Shown here piece by piece: positions 10,404-22,059 of a stretch of DNA of 64,000 bases. Position 1 is the first letter of the stretch. Each line of letters starts with the position of its first letter. This DNA is from Mermis nigrescens (lineage: Eukaryota > Nematoda > Enoplea > Mermithida > Mermithidae), in contig JAVLUZ010000627.1 of NCBI GenBank assembly GCA_036768485.1, forward strand, positions 552,955 to 616,954, read 5' to 3'. The notes below the pieces were generated by a model. That model was not told where the DNA came from, searched no databases, and saw only the letters and a list, made by a program, of their open reading frames with translations. Position numbers and translations under genes: made by a program.

Positions 10404-10744
10404 GTTACCACGATTATCGAACTCAGTTTGCATTCTCTTCAGTCCGGTTTTTTTAGAATGCAGGCAATAGAATAAAACCCACGTGTATTTTTGATTGTTA
10501 TAAAAAGCCTTTAGGACGGGCAGTGTACAGCGTATGAAAATCATGGGCAGAAAAAACACGTTTTGGTCGCGTTTCTGGTTTTGTTCTGTCTTTCAACTTC
10601 TTCAGTTAGCAGTCGGGAGATGGTCTCTCATGATAAAAAACCACTTACTACGTCTGCTTGCACTTGGAACTTCAAACTCAAGTTCGATCATAAGTTTTAA
10701 AACTCCATTAATAAGCTGACAGTATTGTTGCCATATTTAAAACT

Positions 10745-12062
10745 CGTGTGCGGAAAATTGCTCGCCAACAATTGCTCGCCAACAATTGCTCGCCAACAAT
10801 TGCTCGTCCAGCAATTGCTCGCCCAACAATTGCTCGCTCAGCAATTGCTCGTCAACTATTGTTCGCTAACAATTGCTCGCCAAATGATTGCTCGACAAAC
10901 TGATAGCCAATCACCAACAATTGCTAGCCGACCGATTACTTGCTGAGCGATTGCTCGCCAGTGAATCGATCACCTGGGAATCGCTCCTAAGCAATGTTGC
11001 TTCTCATTTCTTCGAATGCTATAAAGATGGAACTGCGTTCCTTCCAAAAATCGACCGTTCCCGGATCTTGTAATGATCTGGTCTGTACAAAATTGCGTAA
11101 TTAAGTACAATTTAGTTCTGCTGTGATCGGGAAAATTTCCGACTTGAATTTGCTTCAATGATCAGCTTGTAACTGATCGAACGGATTAAAAAGACTTAAA
11201 AATGCATTTCTCAACTAAAAACAGGTGATTGGCGAGCAATCGCCTGGCGGTGGCGAGCACCTGTCGACTTTATTGAGTGCGTTAAAATGAAAATCAAGAT
11301 TGAAGGAATTAAAAATCGTTTTAGTACACTAAAAATGAATACTTTCAAACTGAAACTACTGCTTCTTCTATCTTTCCTATTAAAAACGAAACAATCTGTA
11401 CAGAGACAAATGTATGAGCGCAAATGTATGCAACATCACAGCAGAACTGAATTGTACTCAATTATACCATTTTGTTCAGACCAGATGATTACAAGATCCG
11501 GGGGCGGTCGATTTTTGGAGTTAACACACCTTCCATTTTTATAGCGTGATTCCGCTATAGAATGACAATTGCTGATTCAAATAAATGAGAAGCAATAATG
11601 CCCAGGGAGTCAGTGGCGGATCCAGGATTTTTCAAAGGAGGGCGGTACCCCTAAGTGGGGGGGGGCGAAATCCTGACTTGGGCGGAAAAATTAGCCGTTT
11701 TAACCCGAAAATCGCTAAAAATCGCTCAAAAATCCTTAATTTTGCGCACTATTTTGGGCCAATGGGGGTAGGTGGTTGGCGGCCGCCCCCGCCCCGCCTT
11801 AATCCGTCCCTGCAGGGAGCGGTTCCCATGTGATCAATTCACTGGCGAGCAATTGCTCAGCAAGTAATCGTATGGCTACAATTGTTGGTGATTGGCGAGT
11901 AATAGTTTGGCGATCAATTGCTGGGCGAGCAATTGCTGGGCGAGCAATTGCTGGGCGAGCAATTGCTGGGCGAGCAATTGCTAAGCGAGCAATTGCTAGG
12001 CGTGCAATTGTTGGCGAGCAATTCTTCTCGAGCAATTGTTGGCGAGCAATTTTCCGGTAATC
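10745..12062. mobile_element. Foldback-type element with repeat-built arms and 9-bp target-site duplication
   Basis: Two inverted arms of about 235 bp, 10,745-10,985 and 11,815-12,062, consist of short tandem units around AATTGCTCGCC (left) and GGCGAGCAATTGCT (right). They are mirror images through to GGTGATC..TTCACTGGCGAGC at their inner ends. A 9-bp direct repeat TTTAAAACT flanks the whole (10,736-10,744 and 12,063-12,071). Long inverted arms made of subrepeats plus 9-bp duplications are the hallmark of Foldback/MULE-like elements. The central 830 bp has no recognisable transposase. A family D MITE has inserted beside the right arm. Confidence 0.8.
11611..11812. mobile_element. Family D hAT-type MITE nested in the foldback element
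   Basis: The left end is CAGTGGCGGATCCAGG and the right end is AATCCGTCCCTG. The flanking octamers CAGGGAGT and CAGGGAGC match at 7 of 8. The GC-rich interior includes GGCGGCCGCCCCC near the right end. Confidence 0.85.
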
Positions 12063-12089
12063 TTTAAAACTGTATTGTTAACTGAGATA

Positions 12090-12245
12090 CAGTGGCGGAT
12101 CCAGGATTTTCCTATGGGGGAGCGGAACCCTGACTTGGGCGGAAAAATTAGCCGTTTTAACCCAAAAATCGCTCAAAAATCCTTAATTTTGCGCGCTATT
12201 TTAGGCCAATCGGATGCGGCCCCCTCCCTCCTAAATCCGCCCCTG
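12090..12245. mobile_element. Family D MITE, second copy
   Basis: The element runs from CAGTGGCGGATCCAGG to CTAAATCCGCCCCTG. It lies just outside the foldback element. The target duplication is not clear because the right end is followed by a partial repeat of CGCCCCTG. Confidence 0.75.
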
Positions 12246-12262
12246 CGCCCCTGCTGGATATA

Positions 12263-13002
12263 CTTGACTACGCCCTTTTAGGCCAAGGCTAAATCTATTT
12301 TTGTTAACTATTTTTTACTATATTTAATTCGAATTAACAAAGTTAAAATAGAGTTAACTATAGTCTATTTCACGAAAACTTTTGCATGAATCATAATTTC
12401 TAAATAGAGCGAATCGACTACAAAGGCGTTCGCCAGGCAAACTCGTATTACAGTAGGTTGCATAGAAATCACGTTTGTAGCTACTCGCTAGAGTGCTAAA
12501 AATTGATTTCGATGCACAAGGTTCCGTGAAATTGACTATAATTATCTCAATGTAAAAAATTTCAAATTTTTCGCTGTAATAAATGATTGTTCTGAATCAT
12601 AGTTTAGTGATTGCTGCATACATGCATGCCCAGTTTAACTACCATCTTTTCGTTGTCCTGATCAAAATCTACTTGCTACTTTGACTCGCATCTCACCTGA
12701 ATACGTGCTGGACCAACAGGGGTTATAAACCTCAGTATTCGCAATGTGCACATGTGCCATTACTTGTTTCAATGGCTAGTAAACCTGACTTACGGAGCGT
12801 TAAATTTGTGTTTAAAGTTAAGACGATTGTACATAATTCCATTTGAAAAGTTTTGTCGAAATGTTTCCAAAAATGTCGAATAACGAGAGCAGTAAAGCAT
12901 TATTTTCAGATTATGTTCTGGTATGGCGTCACGTCTCTTCCTTCCTATCCCCATACGGGACGGTGCCTTTTTTAGCGCAGAAATTGGCGACTTTGAAATT
13001 TT
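12263..13002. other. Intergenic, nothing recognised
   Basis: Mixed AT-rich sequence with no coding region or RNA gene that I can support. Confidence 0.4.
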
Positions 13003-13215
13003 GGATCTAGTATACAATTTACCCACCAGCGTTTTTTAGCCGATCCATAATATTTGTAATGTGTCATGTGTAATGTATAATGTGTAATATGAACACTTTA
13101 CACATTACACATTACACACTACACATGACACATTAAGCAATACACATTACACATAACACATTACATATTACACACTACACAAAAAACGTTGGTGGGTAAA
13201 TTGTATACTAGATCC
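13003..13215. mobile_element. Hairpin MITE with 35-bp TIRs and a TGTAATG microsatellite core
   Basis: The ends form a 35-bp inverted repeat with one mismatch, starting GGATCTAGTATACAATTTAC (13,003-13,037 versus 13,181-13,215). The centre is built from TGTAATG-like units on the left and CATTACACA-like units on the right, so almost the whole element can fold into one hairpin. No target duplication is evident. Confidence 0.8.
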
Positions 13216-13983
13216 GAATTTTTATTATAACTTCTAATAATAGTCCGATTTTACTCAGATGTCTTGTCAATACTTTTTCTACACATTTTTGCATATTTAA
13301 TTAATTTTTAACAGCAATCTAGAACTTGTGAGCTGTTTACATCCTTCTCAATAAATCTATCTATTTTAATCGTCAGCACAAAAATTAAAAAAAGAAAAAT
13401 AAATGAATATAGCCAAAATTAAATGCACTTGAAGAAATGTATTTGGTTTGAGAATGACGTGCAAGCGCATTTAAACACTATTTCCTGATCAAATGTTTTT
13501 GATTAAAGTTTTGAAGAAGAGGTAGTTGGCCACTTATTAAGAGTAGCTAAATGATCCATTTTTTGACAAAAAATACTATATAAAAAATTTTTGCCCAAGT
13601 AGCAGCAGAGTAAAGAATCTTCAGTTTTGGGAGAACAGAGAATGATTGAATCTTAGGGACGAACTCTTTCCAGCATAATGCAATGATCTGTGCATATGCT
13701 TTATGGTGAGCGAATAACTGTTGATCCAGCATTCATATTTTTTATCGCAGGTATTTTATAATACGAAAAGTGAGTTTTCAAGTCCGAAACGAAAATTTCA
13801 AAATTCATTTGATTTTGCATTTGGAAATCCACTAAACCCATTTTTGAGAGTCATTATGTATTCTTGCATTTAGAACCGAGCTGTGTACAAAACTATGCAA
13901 AGGATACCTTCAATAAATAAAATTTTCGGATAAGTAATGAAAGTTGCAGCTTTTTGTGATGATTTTAAACTAGCATCAGAAAT
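13216..13983. other. Intergenic, nothing recognised
   Basis: AT-rich, no supported feature. Confidence 0.4.
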
Positions 13984-13991
13984 CCTACCAA

Positions 13992-14230
13992 CATACCAAC
14001 ATATGTACATATAACAGGGGGATGGGGGATCGCCTCAACCAAAGTCGGATGTCGTTCTCCCTATCCCGACCAAAGCCAGCAAATTTTTGATTCCTTCCCC
14101 CCCCCCGATTTTCGGAAAAAGACAAATTTTTACACCGTTTTTTGGCCGTTTTTGTCCTAAAATTGAAGGTCAATTATCGCGCTCTATAAAAAATGGCCGG
14201 GAACCCCGATTTTGAGCCGTTACATTTATG
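13992..14230. mobile_element. Family E hAT-type MITE
   Basis: The element runs from CATACCAACATATGTACATA to CCGTTACATTTATG with the perfect 8-bp duplication CCTACCAA (13,984-13,991 and 14,231-14,238). Related bodies occur at about 41,250-41,480 and 60,515-60,735. Confidence 0.85.
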
Positions 14231-14254
14231 CCTACCAAAGCAATATTTACGATC

Positions 14255-14432
14255 ACACATAAGCGTAGGAGGTCTGGGGTATACGAACCCCCCCTCAAGC
14301 AGTAGTTGAAACACCCTCTACAGATTACTGTAGACCCCGAATCCCATTTTTAGTAACATTTTTGGCGATTTTTGGTGATTTCACCTGATCAGCCCACCCA
14401 GAATTTTCTTGCTGCCCCTGTGTACACGTGGT
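14255..14432. repeat. Dispersed repeat fragment shared with 23,600-23,715
   Basis: The blocks CAGATTACTGTAGACCC, CATTTTTAGTAAC and CCAGAATTTTCT appear in the same order in both places. The right end (CTTGCTGCCCCTGTGTACACG) resembles a family B terminus. Ends are not resolved. Confidence 0.45.
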
Positions 14433-14439
14433 TGCGATG

Positions 14440-15227
14440 TAAAGATAAAAACATACTTTTGTATGCTGGAATAAGCTTTAATTTCAATCTAGATTTTTCA
14501 TGATATTTCTCTTGCTAAAAGCCTGATGTATGCATGTCATCGAATTATTTGAAGCAAACCAGCTTATCGTCCTTTGATGAGCTCACATGGACAAGGTGTT
14601 TAAAAGAGTAAACCCCTTAGTATCTGACACTCCTTCAAAAATTTATACACTTCAAAAACAGGCATAAATGTACATAGCTGATGGAGATAAGAGGGGATTA
14701 TAAATTGCCCCAAGATTTAAGAACGACGCATGATTTTCAAGTTAGTCACCCAAAGAAAAAGTTGAAAATCCTTGATGTACAATTGAAAGACCGTCAGAAT
14801 AGAATTACGGCAATTTTATGCTTAAGCAACTGTTGACCTCTAAACAGCTCAAAACAAAGAATAATGTAAAAAATATTCTGACACTCCTCACAGAGTTATT
14901 TATTTTCTATCATTGTTATGTACTTAACCATTTTCCAGCAGGGTTGAGTTTGAACATAGTTTTGAGCCATGATGAAAATTTATTATTTTAAATTTAAAAT
15001 AATTTAATGTCCACTTCACGCTGAGAAACACTCAAAAACACCACTCTGCTCTGCTTATCTAAGTTGCTGAGATATCTTATTTCATAATATTATTTCCCTA
15101 AATTCATAAGCCTTACTACACACATTTACGCCTGCCCAAAACTGAATTTTCGGTGCGTTTCCCTACAATTTCTATAGTTTTACACAATCCATACTCTCGG
15201 AATCCGGTTGCCGACCAAAGTGATGAG
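14440..15227. other. Intergenic, nothing recognised
   Basis: AT-rich with no supported feature. Confidence 0.4.
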
Positions 15228-15765
15228 CATATGTGGGCAGCACCAAAATTCTGGGGGGGGGGGTGGCTGCCATACGTGGGCAGCAAGAAAATTCTGGGAG
15301 GGGGAGGGGTGCAAGATTTTTTGAAGGTCAAAAAATGGCCTTTAAAAATGGTGGTATGGCAATGAGAAACACCATTTATCCACGTTTCTCATCAAGGACT
15401 ATCCATTGGCATCAAAAAATTGCGAAAAAAAACGAAAAAAATTTTCAAAAATTGAATTCTGGGAGGGGGTATTTTGATTTCTGGGGGAGTATTTTGATTT
15501 CTGGGGGTGCATACCCCTCCAAACCCCCTCCCATACCCAGGTGTGGTGGCTGCGCGGGGTAGCAAGAGTTTTCAAAGGTCAAAAAATGTTCTTAAAAGTG
15601 AACGTATGGCGAAAAAACACTATTTTTCAACTTTTCTCATCGAGCACTATCTATTAGCATCAAAAAATTGCGAGAAGACAGAAAAAATCTCAAAAATTGA
15701 AGTCTATGGGGTATTTTGGTTTCTGGGAAGGGGAGGGTATTCAGCCGTCTGTTGGGGCCACACAT
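15228..15765. mobile_element. Outer family B element, split by another family B element
   Basis: The left part starts CATATGTGGGCAGCACC at 15,228. After the inner copy (15,271-15,545) the body resumes with GTAGCAAGAGTTTTCAAAGG and continues through the typical family B order to about 15,765. The right terminus is poorly preserved. Confidence 0.7.
15271..15545. mobile_element. Inner family B hAT-type MITE (nested in the same family)
   Basis: The element runs from CATACGTGGGCAGCAAG to ATACCCAGGTGTG and is flanked by the perfect 8-bp duplication GTGGCTGC (15,263-15,270 and 15,546-15,553). Confidence 0.9.
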
Positions 15766-15769
15766 TAAT

Positions 15770-16238
15770 GTGGGCGCGTTTCTATACACTCAATACCGAG
15801 TTAATATAGAGTTGTACAGTTTACGCATTGTCCTGCCGTAGCGTCTCAGTTGCTCAACTTTTTTAAATGTTGTCGGTAAGATAGGATTACGAGTCCCACT
15901 TCAAATTTTCTCAACACTCAAAGTTTACACTAAAAATTAGCTTTAGTTTTAGAGCATTGCAAAAGTTTATTCTCTGTAGCATTTGTTATACGAATTTTTT
16001 TACGAAAATTTCGTAGTTTCCGTTGTACTGAAATTAACTATAATTCCAAAGCGTTGTAGAAGATTAATTCTTTAGAATATACTTCGTTTTCGCGAGGTTC
16101 AAAAATCTGAGCTTGAATTCAATAAATATACTAATGATGAATCTATAAAAGCTCACTGCTCAAAGTGGCATCAGCTAACTGATTGAAAATGCACCATTGA
16201 GTGAACACAAGCAACTGACAATAATTCCGAGAAGTCTG
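15770..16238. other. Intergenic, nothing recognised
   Basis: One TTTACAC heptamer near 15,926; otherwise no supported feature. Confidence 0.35.
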
Positions 16239-16560
16239 CAGGCACGTAGCTGTGGGGGGAAGGGGGGCTACATACGTGGGCCGCAAGAAAATTCTGGGGG
16301 GGTGCAAGATTTTTTGAAGGTCAAAAAATGGCCTCAAAAATGGTGGTATGGCGATAAAAACACCATTTTTCGACGTTTCTCATCAACACTATCCATTTCA
16401 TCAAAAAATTGCGAAAAAAACGAAAAAAATTTTCAAAAATTGAATTCTGGGGGTATTTTGATTTCTGGGGGTATTTTGGTTTATGGGGGGCTGCATACCC
16501 CCCCTTAAACCCCCCACGCCTAGGTGTGGGGGGCTAGTCCTCCCAAAATTTTGAAAATAC
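16239..16560. mobile_element. Family A element end with nested family B MITE
   Basis: The family A left terminus CAGGCACGTAGCTG starts at 16,239, and the family A-like text TCCTCCCAAAATTTT follows the nested copy. No right terminus is found, so it is truncated. Confidence 0.6.
16271..16528. mobile_element. Family B hAT-type MITE
   Basis: The element runs from CATACGTGGGCCGCAAG to GCCTAGGTGTG and is flanked by the perfect 8-bp duplication GGGGGCTA. Confidence 0.9.
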
Positions 16561-17588
16561 GAGTATTATTTGCAAGGATCCCCTGAAGGAAAAAATGGAA
16601 ATTCTGGAAACGTATTTGAAAGAACATCAGAATAAATTTTAGCATGCTTATGAGCTGATAGGCCCGAAATGTTTTTCAAGGCTATCAAAATAAATTTTTT
16701 AGAAACTTTTAAACGCTGTTTCTTCTCGAATAATTAGAGCCCGCTGAGAAACGCTAAAAAACAAAATTATTTTTATTTATCTACAAGTATTTGTTGAGAT
16801 ATTTGACTTCAAAAATTTAGTCCCATGAAATTCAGATGGCCACGTGCCTGTATATCTGAAATATCAGATGATATTTTGAAAGTTTTGCTGTGTTGCAGTG
16901 TTCTGCCCTTACACCATTCATATTGTATGAAAGGTCATGATTTTATCTCCCTATGCAAAGCTTCGTCTCATTATTTAGAAAACGTAGCAACAGCTCACGC
17001 CGTTTTCACACAAACTGAAGTTCGGTAAATTTATGCTTGTAACTTTTCATCCATCGGATATTTTATGAAAAAAAGAGAACAAAAAAAGTTTTCAGTACTA
17101 GGGCTTTCAGAATATGTAATGCAAATAAAATTATATTATGCACCTACAGTAAAACTCAGGTTGAAGCAGTACACCTCACCAATGACTAATACGGTTCAGT
17201 GAAATGCCTATTTTTAAGATTAACACAAGTACCGCCCGACGGATTGCAATAAAATAATGTATTAAACTGTTTTGCTGAAAAAAGTAGTGCAAGCTCACGT
17301 CTACAGTATGTGATATTCTGAAAACTGCTCAATTTTTGCACAATCACTACAGTATACAGGTTTTGCTTCATATTTTGGGAAGTAGCAGAATAGATAGATA
17401 TTTTTATTTTCTAAATTTGACCCCTTTTTGGTTTTTCATGTTTCTAAATAGTTCGTTCCGCAATTTCAATTTAATTTTTTTCAATATGGCTGCTCCCATA
17501 AGGTATGCATTCTACACGTGCTATGTTTCATGTTTTTCAATGTTTAAGCGCATTTCAGGAAGCTGAAAAAAGCTCTTTCGAATGATAC
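16560..17588. other. Intergenic, nothing recognised
   Basis: AT-rich; no gene or repeat boundary is supported. Confidence 0.4.
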
Positions 17589-17592
17589 ACCA

Positions 17593-18108
17593 TGTAGCAG
17601 GAGTGCTACTATACGGCTAAAAATGCCTACTTTGAAGTTTAACCCGTGACTTTGATGTTTCATTGTTTCTCAATACTATTAAATACTTTGCGCAGTTGTG
17701 AGCAAGAGCCAGAGTAGTCGATTAGTACTCACACGCGAATCAGAGCGGAAGATCCGGGAAAGCGGTGCGGGTAAAATTTTGCTCATGTAACGGTGGGAGG
17801 CGGCGCCCCTGTTACATGTTGGAGGTCCCAGAGTTCGTTCTCTGGAGTTGTCTGAGCTTACGCTTTCTCCTATAGGGGAGGAGTGTAGCAGGAGTGCTAC
17901 TACACGGCTAAAAATGCCTACTTTGAAGTTTAACTCGGCACGTTGATGTTTCATTGTTTCTCAATATTATTCAATACTTTGCGCAGTTGTGAGCAAGAGC
18001 CCGAGTAGTAGATTAGTACTACACACGCGAATGATCCCGGAAGATCCGGGAAACCGGTGCGGGTAAAATTTTGCTCGCGTAACGGTGGGAGGCGGCGCCC
18101 CCGTTACA
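17593..18108 (+). mobile_element. TRIM-like miniature LTR retroelement
   Basis: Two closely matching direct repeats (17,593-17,816 and 17,884-18,108) begin TGTAGCAGGAGTGCTACTA and end GTTACA, the TG...CA arrangement of LTRs. The 67-bp interior starts TGTTGGAGGTCCCAG, where a primer-binding site would lie. It ends in the polypurine tract AGGGGAGGAG directly before the second LTR. A 4-bp duplication ACCA flanks the whole. There is no coding capacity, as in terminal-repeat retrotransposons in miniature. The tRNA primer is not identified. Confidence 0.8.
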
Positions 18109-18112
18109 ACCA

Positions 18113-18678
18113 TTTCCCTATCTGCTTAATTTAGTAAAGATTTCAAGTTTTTCAATATGGCCGCTAGAAAGGCTGTCACACTGTAACTTTTGACGTTTTC
18201 AGCTATTAGTTTTGTGAGTTTCTAGCATACTTTGAAATTTTTTCATTGAAAAGCTAGAAAACAGAGTGGTCTTTCTAATGAGTTATGTCTCATGTTCTCA
18301 ATCTTTCTGGATCTTTTAACAAAGTTAAAAAAACCTTCAAAATCATTCATTGTTTAGTGAAAATATTCGGCGATTTTTTGATATTGTAAACTATTGTAAA
18401 CCAAAAGAAACACAGCTAATGAATTTTTGCATTTATAATACCTCTCACCAGTTAGCGTCAATACGGACGCCGCCAAATAATAAATGCTTTGAGGTTTTTA
18501 AACGATTGTTTTTATTACAATTCAAAGCCGACACTTAAGACTTATTGCTGAAGCATCAGATTAAGGGTTTAAATCTCAATAAAGAATGACTGGCAAGAAT
18601 ATACATAAAATTTTCGCAAAAGGAAAATCGAGACTTTGTACATACAGGTGCATCATTTGAGAACCTATTTAATCATAG
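18113..18678. other. Intergenic, nothing recognised
   Basis: No supported feature. Confidence 0.35.
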
Positions 18679-21301
18679 GTAGCGCGTTAGCGCGTACCTC
18701 TATAATATACTTATCCTCTAACATAAGAGCTTCCCTACAGCCTTAACGGGACACATCTGGGAGGTGCAGTTTTTTCAATCGGTACATACAAAAAATATGC
18801 TCGTCTTTTTTGTTTGTGTTTACACTTATACCGGCTGTGTGAAAAAAGGTGTAAAATTTTAGCGTAATGTTATGACATATAGCGAATTTAAGTGGTTTTT
18901 CCCCTGCTTGTGAATAACTCAATATTAAAGTCTCAAATAATTTAATGGTTTTGAATTGTAGACGAAGAAATTCTCCAGATGGCATGTTTTTGTTTCTTGA
19001 GTTTCGCATTAGTTCATAAGACCGAGTGTAAAGAGTGCTCAAGTATACGCTTGTAAAGACAGATATTCTATGTGTTTTTGCTTTATTGATGTCTGCCAAC
19101 AACTCCGATTACGAGTGCAATGAAATTTTTTCAAATAAAAATGTACTACGGCAGGCTACTTTCTGTTTATCAGCAAACTTTTGTACACTTTATGTGGACT
19201 TAGATCTAGAGGTTTATACTTAACACTCTAATGGTTGGTGTAAAAAACAGATTTTGTATAAGATTTCTCCGCCAACTAGTGTGCTTACAAGTTGAGATAA
19301 ATTGAATAGGTCAAGAATAAATTGCGTTATAAGGGCTACACGTCGCAGCAAACCGCATTAAAAACAATAATATTGAATTGTTTCTGTAGGTGTAAAGTTC
19401 GAAATCAGAGAGGGAAACTAGGGCAAAAACGTTTTCTTCCCTTTTTCAATTGCTTAATATCTCGAATGTTTTGCGGAACGGAAGTTTTTCACAAAATCAC
19501 ACTACGACTTGAAGGCTCCAAACTGAGCCCAAACCGAATTTCTTTACACTCAATGGGAACTTGGGGTAAGAATTTTAAAGTTTGTAATATGGTGCATGGT
19601 GGAGAATTACGTTTTTGTCTCATGTTTTGTTTGCCACCTAGTCTGTTTAGAAGTCAGGATAAGCCAAATAAAATATAAATAAAGTACTTTCTAATGGGCA
19701 CACGTCACAGCAAATTGCATTCTTTTACATTGATATTTAGCTTTTTCGGGAGGTTTAAAGTCCTTGATTGGGGGCGTTAAACGTATTTCAGTCTTTTTTT
19801 CGGCCAACTTCTCCGGTTATGAGTCTCGACATAATCTCAAGTCTAAAAAAGTACCAGTGAATCAGACGTGAAACACCAGTTGGGCGCGTTTGTTTGTACT
19901 TAAAAGCGTTGTAAAGTGGTTTACATATGATATTTGTATGTCTTCAGGCCATTGTGGAAACTGAATATTTTCATAAATGTTGATCGTGAAATCAGAGTAA
20001 TGTCAGAACTATGAATCCGACAAAATCTTCTTTACACTCGGTGGTTGTGTAAACTCTATACTGAACAATAAGCTTTTCTTTCAAAATGTTCTATGTAACG
20101 TCAAAATTACGAACCTGACTGTTAGCTTTCTCTATATTAGGTACAGTGTAAACTTTGCACTACTTATTTATCGTTAACGTGTAAAGTCTAATCTAGAAAT
20201 TCATTTCACTTCCAGAGCGTATTTTCCTTTACACCATTACTTATGTACAGTGTAAACTGAAAATTAAGTTCAGTTCCAGAACGTTGCAGAAACTTAATTT
20301 TTTCTAAATCTTACATGTAACTTCAGGACGTGCTCTTTACACCCAGTAGTTGCATAAGTTTATGCTGAAAACATCCAAACGTTTAAATACGGTAAGGTTG
20401 TCTTGTTTAAAAAAGATAATGCTGATGTTCAGAACAATATTGTTTTCCGCTTTCATAGACTGCTGTCATTATTGTGCCATTTTACTTTATGTGTTTACTG
20501 ACTGATGTACTCAAATCATGCTAATTAAAAGTAGGGTACTAGCAAAGAAAAATGTTTCGATGGAACAAAAAAGACGAATATACTTGGGATTGTGGATTAC
20601 TAAGGATGTAAAGGGAGGGGACTAGAAAAAAGCTTCCTATGCATATATCTAAAGTCGCCAAATCTGCTAAAAAAATTAGACTTGCTCTAAGCAACGCAAA
20701 AAATCTAAGTATTTTTTGCAACCTCTGAAAAAATGTAACCTTCTTTAAATAATTTTCAGTGATTCAGATAAGAGTGTATAAACATAATCTAAAATATTTA
20801 CTTTTTGTAAACTATTTGCAGATTGCAGTGCTGACACGCTTCGCTTCGTGATTGATCGAAAACTAACTGCGACTGTTTTTAGAGGTGTTTTATTTTATCA
20901 TGAGCATTACGGCAAGCATACCTGGCATCAATTGGTTAGTGCAGCAGTTTTTTGCTGCGGGTATGCAAAGCGTACATGCAGTCTGTTTCCAGTAAGCTTG
21001 CACGTTTCCTACTAAATATGTTATAACGTTACAGTAAAACTTTACATGCTCGTTACATAATGGGTAGGAAGGTAAAAAAATTAAAAAACGTGCTGCTGCA
21101 AAACTTAAATTTGTATGTAAGATCTTTATTTCAGTATTTTAAGTATTTTAATTTCAGTTTTTAATTTGTTGAAACCATTCGTTTTTTATTAGCTATATTT
21201 GTAGGAGGGGATTTGGACATAAAATTCGCACCTTGCTGATAAACATATAAGAAATAAGGAGGCCAAACATGTATATTATAGGTACGCGCTAACGCAGCTA
21301 C
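18679..21301. repeat. 2.6-kb segment bounded by about 30-bp inverted repeats; candidate long non-autonomous element
   Basis: The left boundary GTAGCGCGTTAGCGCGTACC (continuing CTCTATAATATAC) is matched in inverse at 21,271-21,301 (GTATATTATAGGTACGCGCT, continuing AACGCAGCTAC) with a few changes. Inside there is no convincing coding region. The segment is rich in GTGTAAA/TTTACAC heptamers. No target duplication is seen. It may be a large DNA transposon derivative (inference). Confidence 0.5.
21105..21181 (+). repeat. 77-bp direct repeat, left copy
   Basis: It appears identical to 21,674-21,750 by eye: starts TTAAATTTGTATGTAAGATC and ends TTGAAACCATTCG. It overlaps the right part of the 2.6-kb segment. 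Confidence 0.8.
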
Positions 21302-21673
21302 TTCTGATATAAATAAATATAAATCGCGCTGACTACTCGTTTCCTTTGTTTCAGAAAATATGGTAAAGCGATGTCAAAACGTTGTCAAAAAGTTTTGCAG
21401 CAGCACGGTACCAGCAGAAGGCTTGGCAAGGGTCCAGAAAACGAATGGCGTGCCAAGCCACGTCCTCATCATATCAAATGAAACGCGAATGATCAGTGTT
21501 AACGACATGTTACAAAGAATAATAGTTGAAATTTAAAAATTATCTCTCAACTTTTTTACTAATATCTGGTTTTTTAGAGCGGAAGCGAGCATTATGTGAT
21601 GCATCCGATGAACTAGACTTGGGCGCAAATTTGTCAATTTCTGATAATGATTTCCGACCCGCTCAAAGCATAA

Positions 21674-21750
21674 TTAAATTTGTATGTAAGATCTTTATTT
21701 CAGTATTTTAAGTATTTTAATTTCAGTTTTTAATTTGTTGAAACCATTCG
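21674..21750 (+). repeat. 77-bp direct repeat, right copy
   Basis: Same text as 21,105-21,181. The two are 569 bp apart start to start and lie just before the decayed hAT transposase. Confidence 0.8.
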
Positions 21751-21805
21751 AAAACGCCACAATGTTTGCCAAAAGTTAAAATGTGTGTTTTTTCGAGACT
21801 ATACC

Positions 21806-21978
21806 CATGGCACGTAGCTGGCCCTCCTATTTTGGTGGGACCAACACCAATTTGGAGGGACTAAGCCCAAGAAGGCCAAAAATAGCACAAAATAACGTTT
21901 AAAAAGTCCTATTTTTCCGGTTTTTCTGAATTTGGGGGAGGTCCGGACATCCCTATTCCCCCAAGACCTACGTGCCTG
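21806..21978. mobile_element. Family A MITE, copy 3
   Basis: The ends are CATGGCACGTAGCTGG and CCTACGTGCCTG. The interior matches copies 1 and 2 (CCAACACCAATTT, AAAAATAGCACAAAATAACG). No target duplication is readable. Confidence 0.75.
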
Positions 21979-22059
21979 ACAGTATTACTGATGCTGATGC
22001 AACTTATTCTGGCACTACTAGAGATACTTGCATTAATTCAAAATTACTTTTACGGCGAT

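Noticed and set aside
10725..11073. LLAQQLL-type repeat protein
   Set aside because: It is translation of the foldback arm subrepeats.
18743..19102. 119-codon minus-strand open frame
   Set aside because: No recognisable domain, no splice or start context, and it lies in the GTGTAAA-rich segment; an open frame of this length is plausible by chance.
19322..19678. 118-codon plus-strand open frame
   Set aside because: Low similarity to any family I know and compositionally like its non-coding neighbours.
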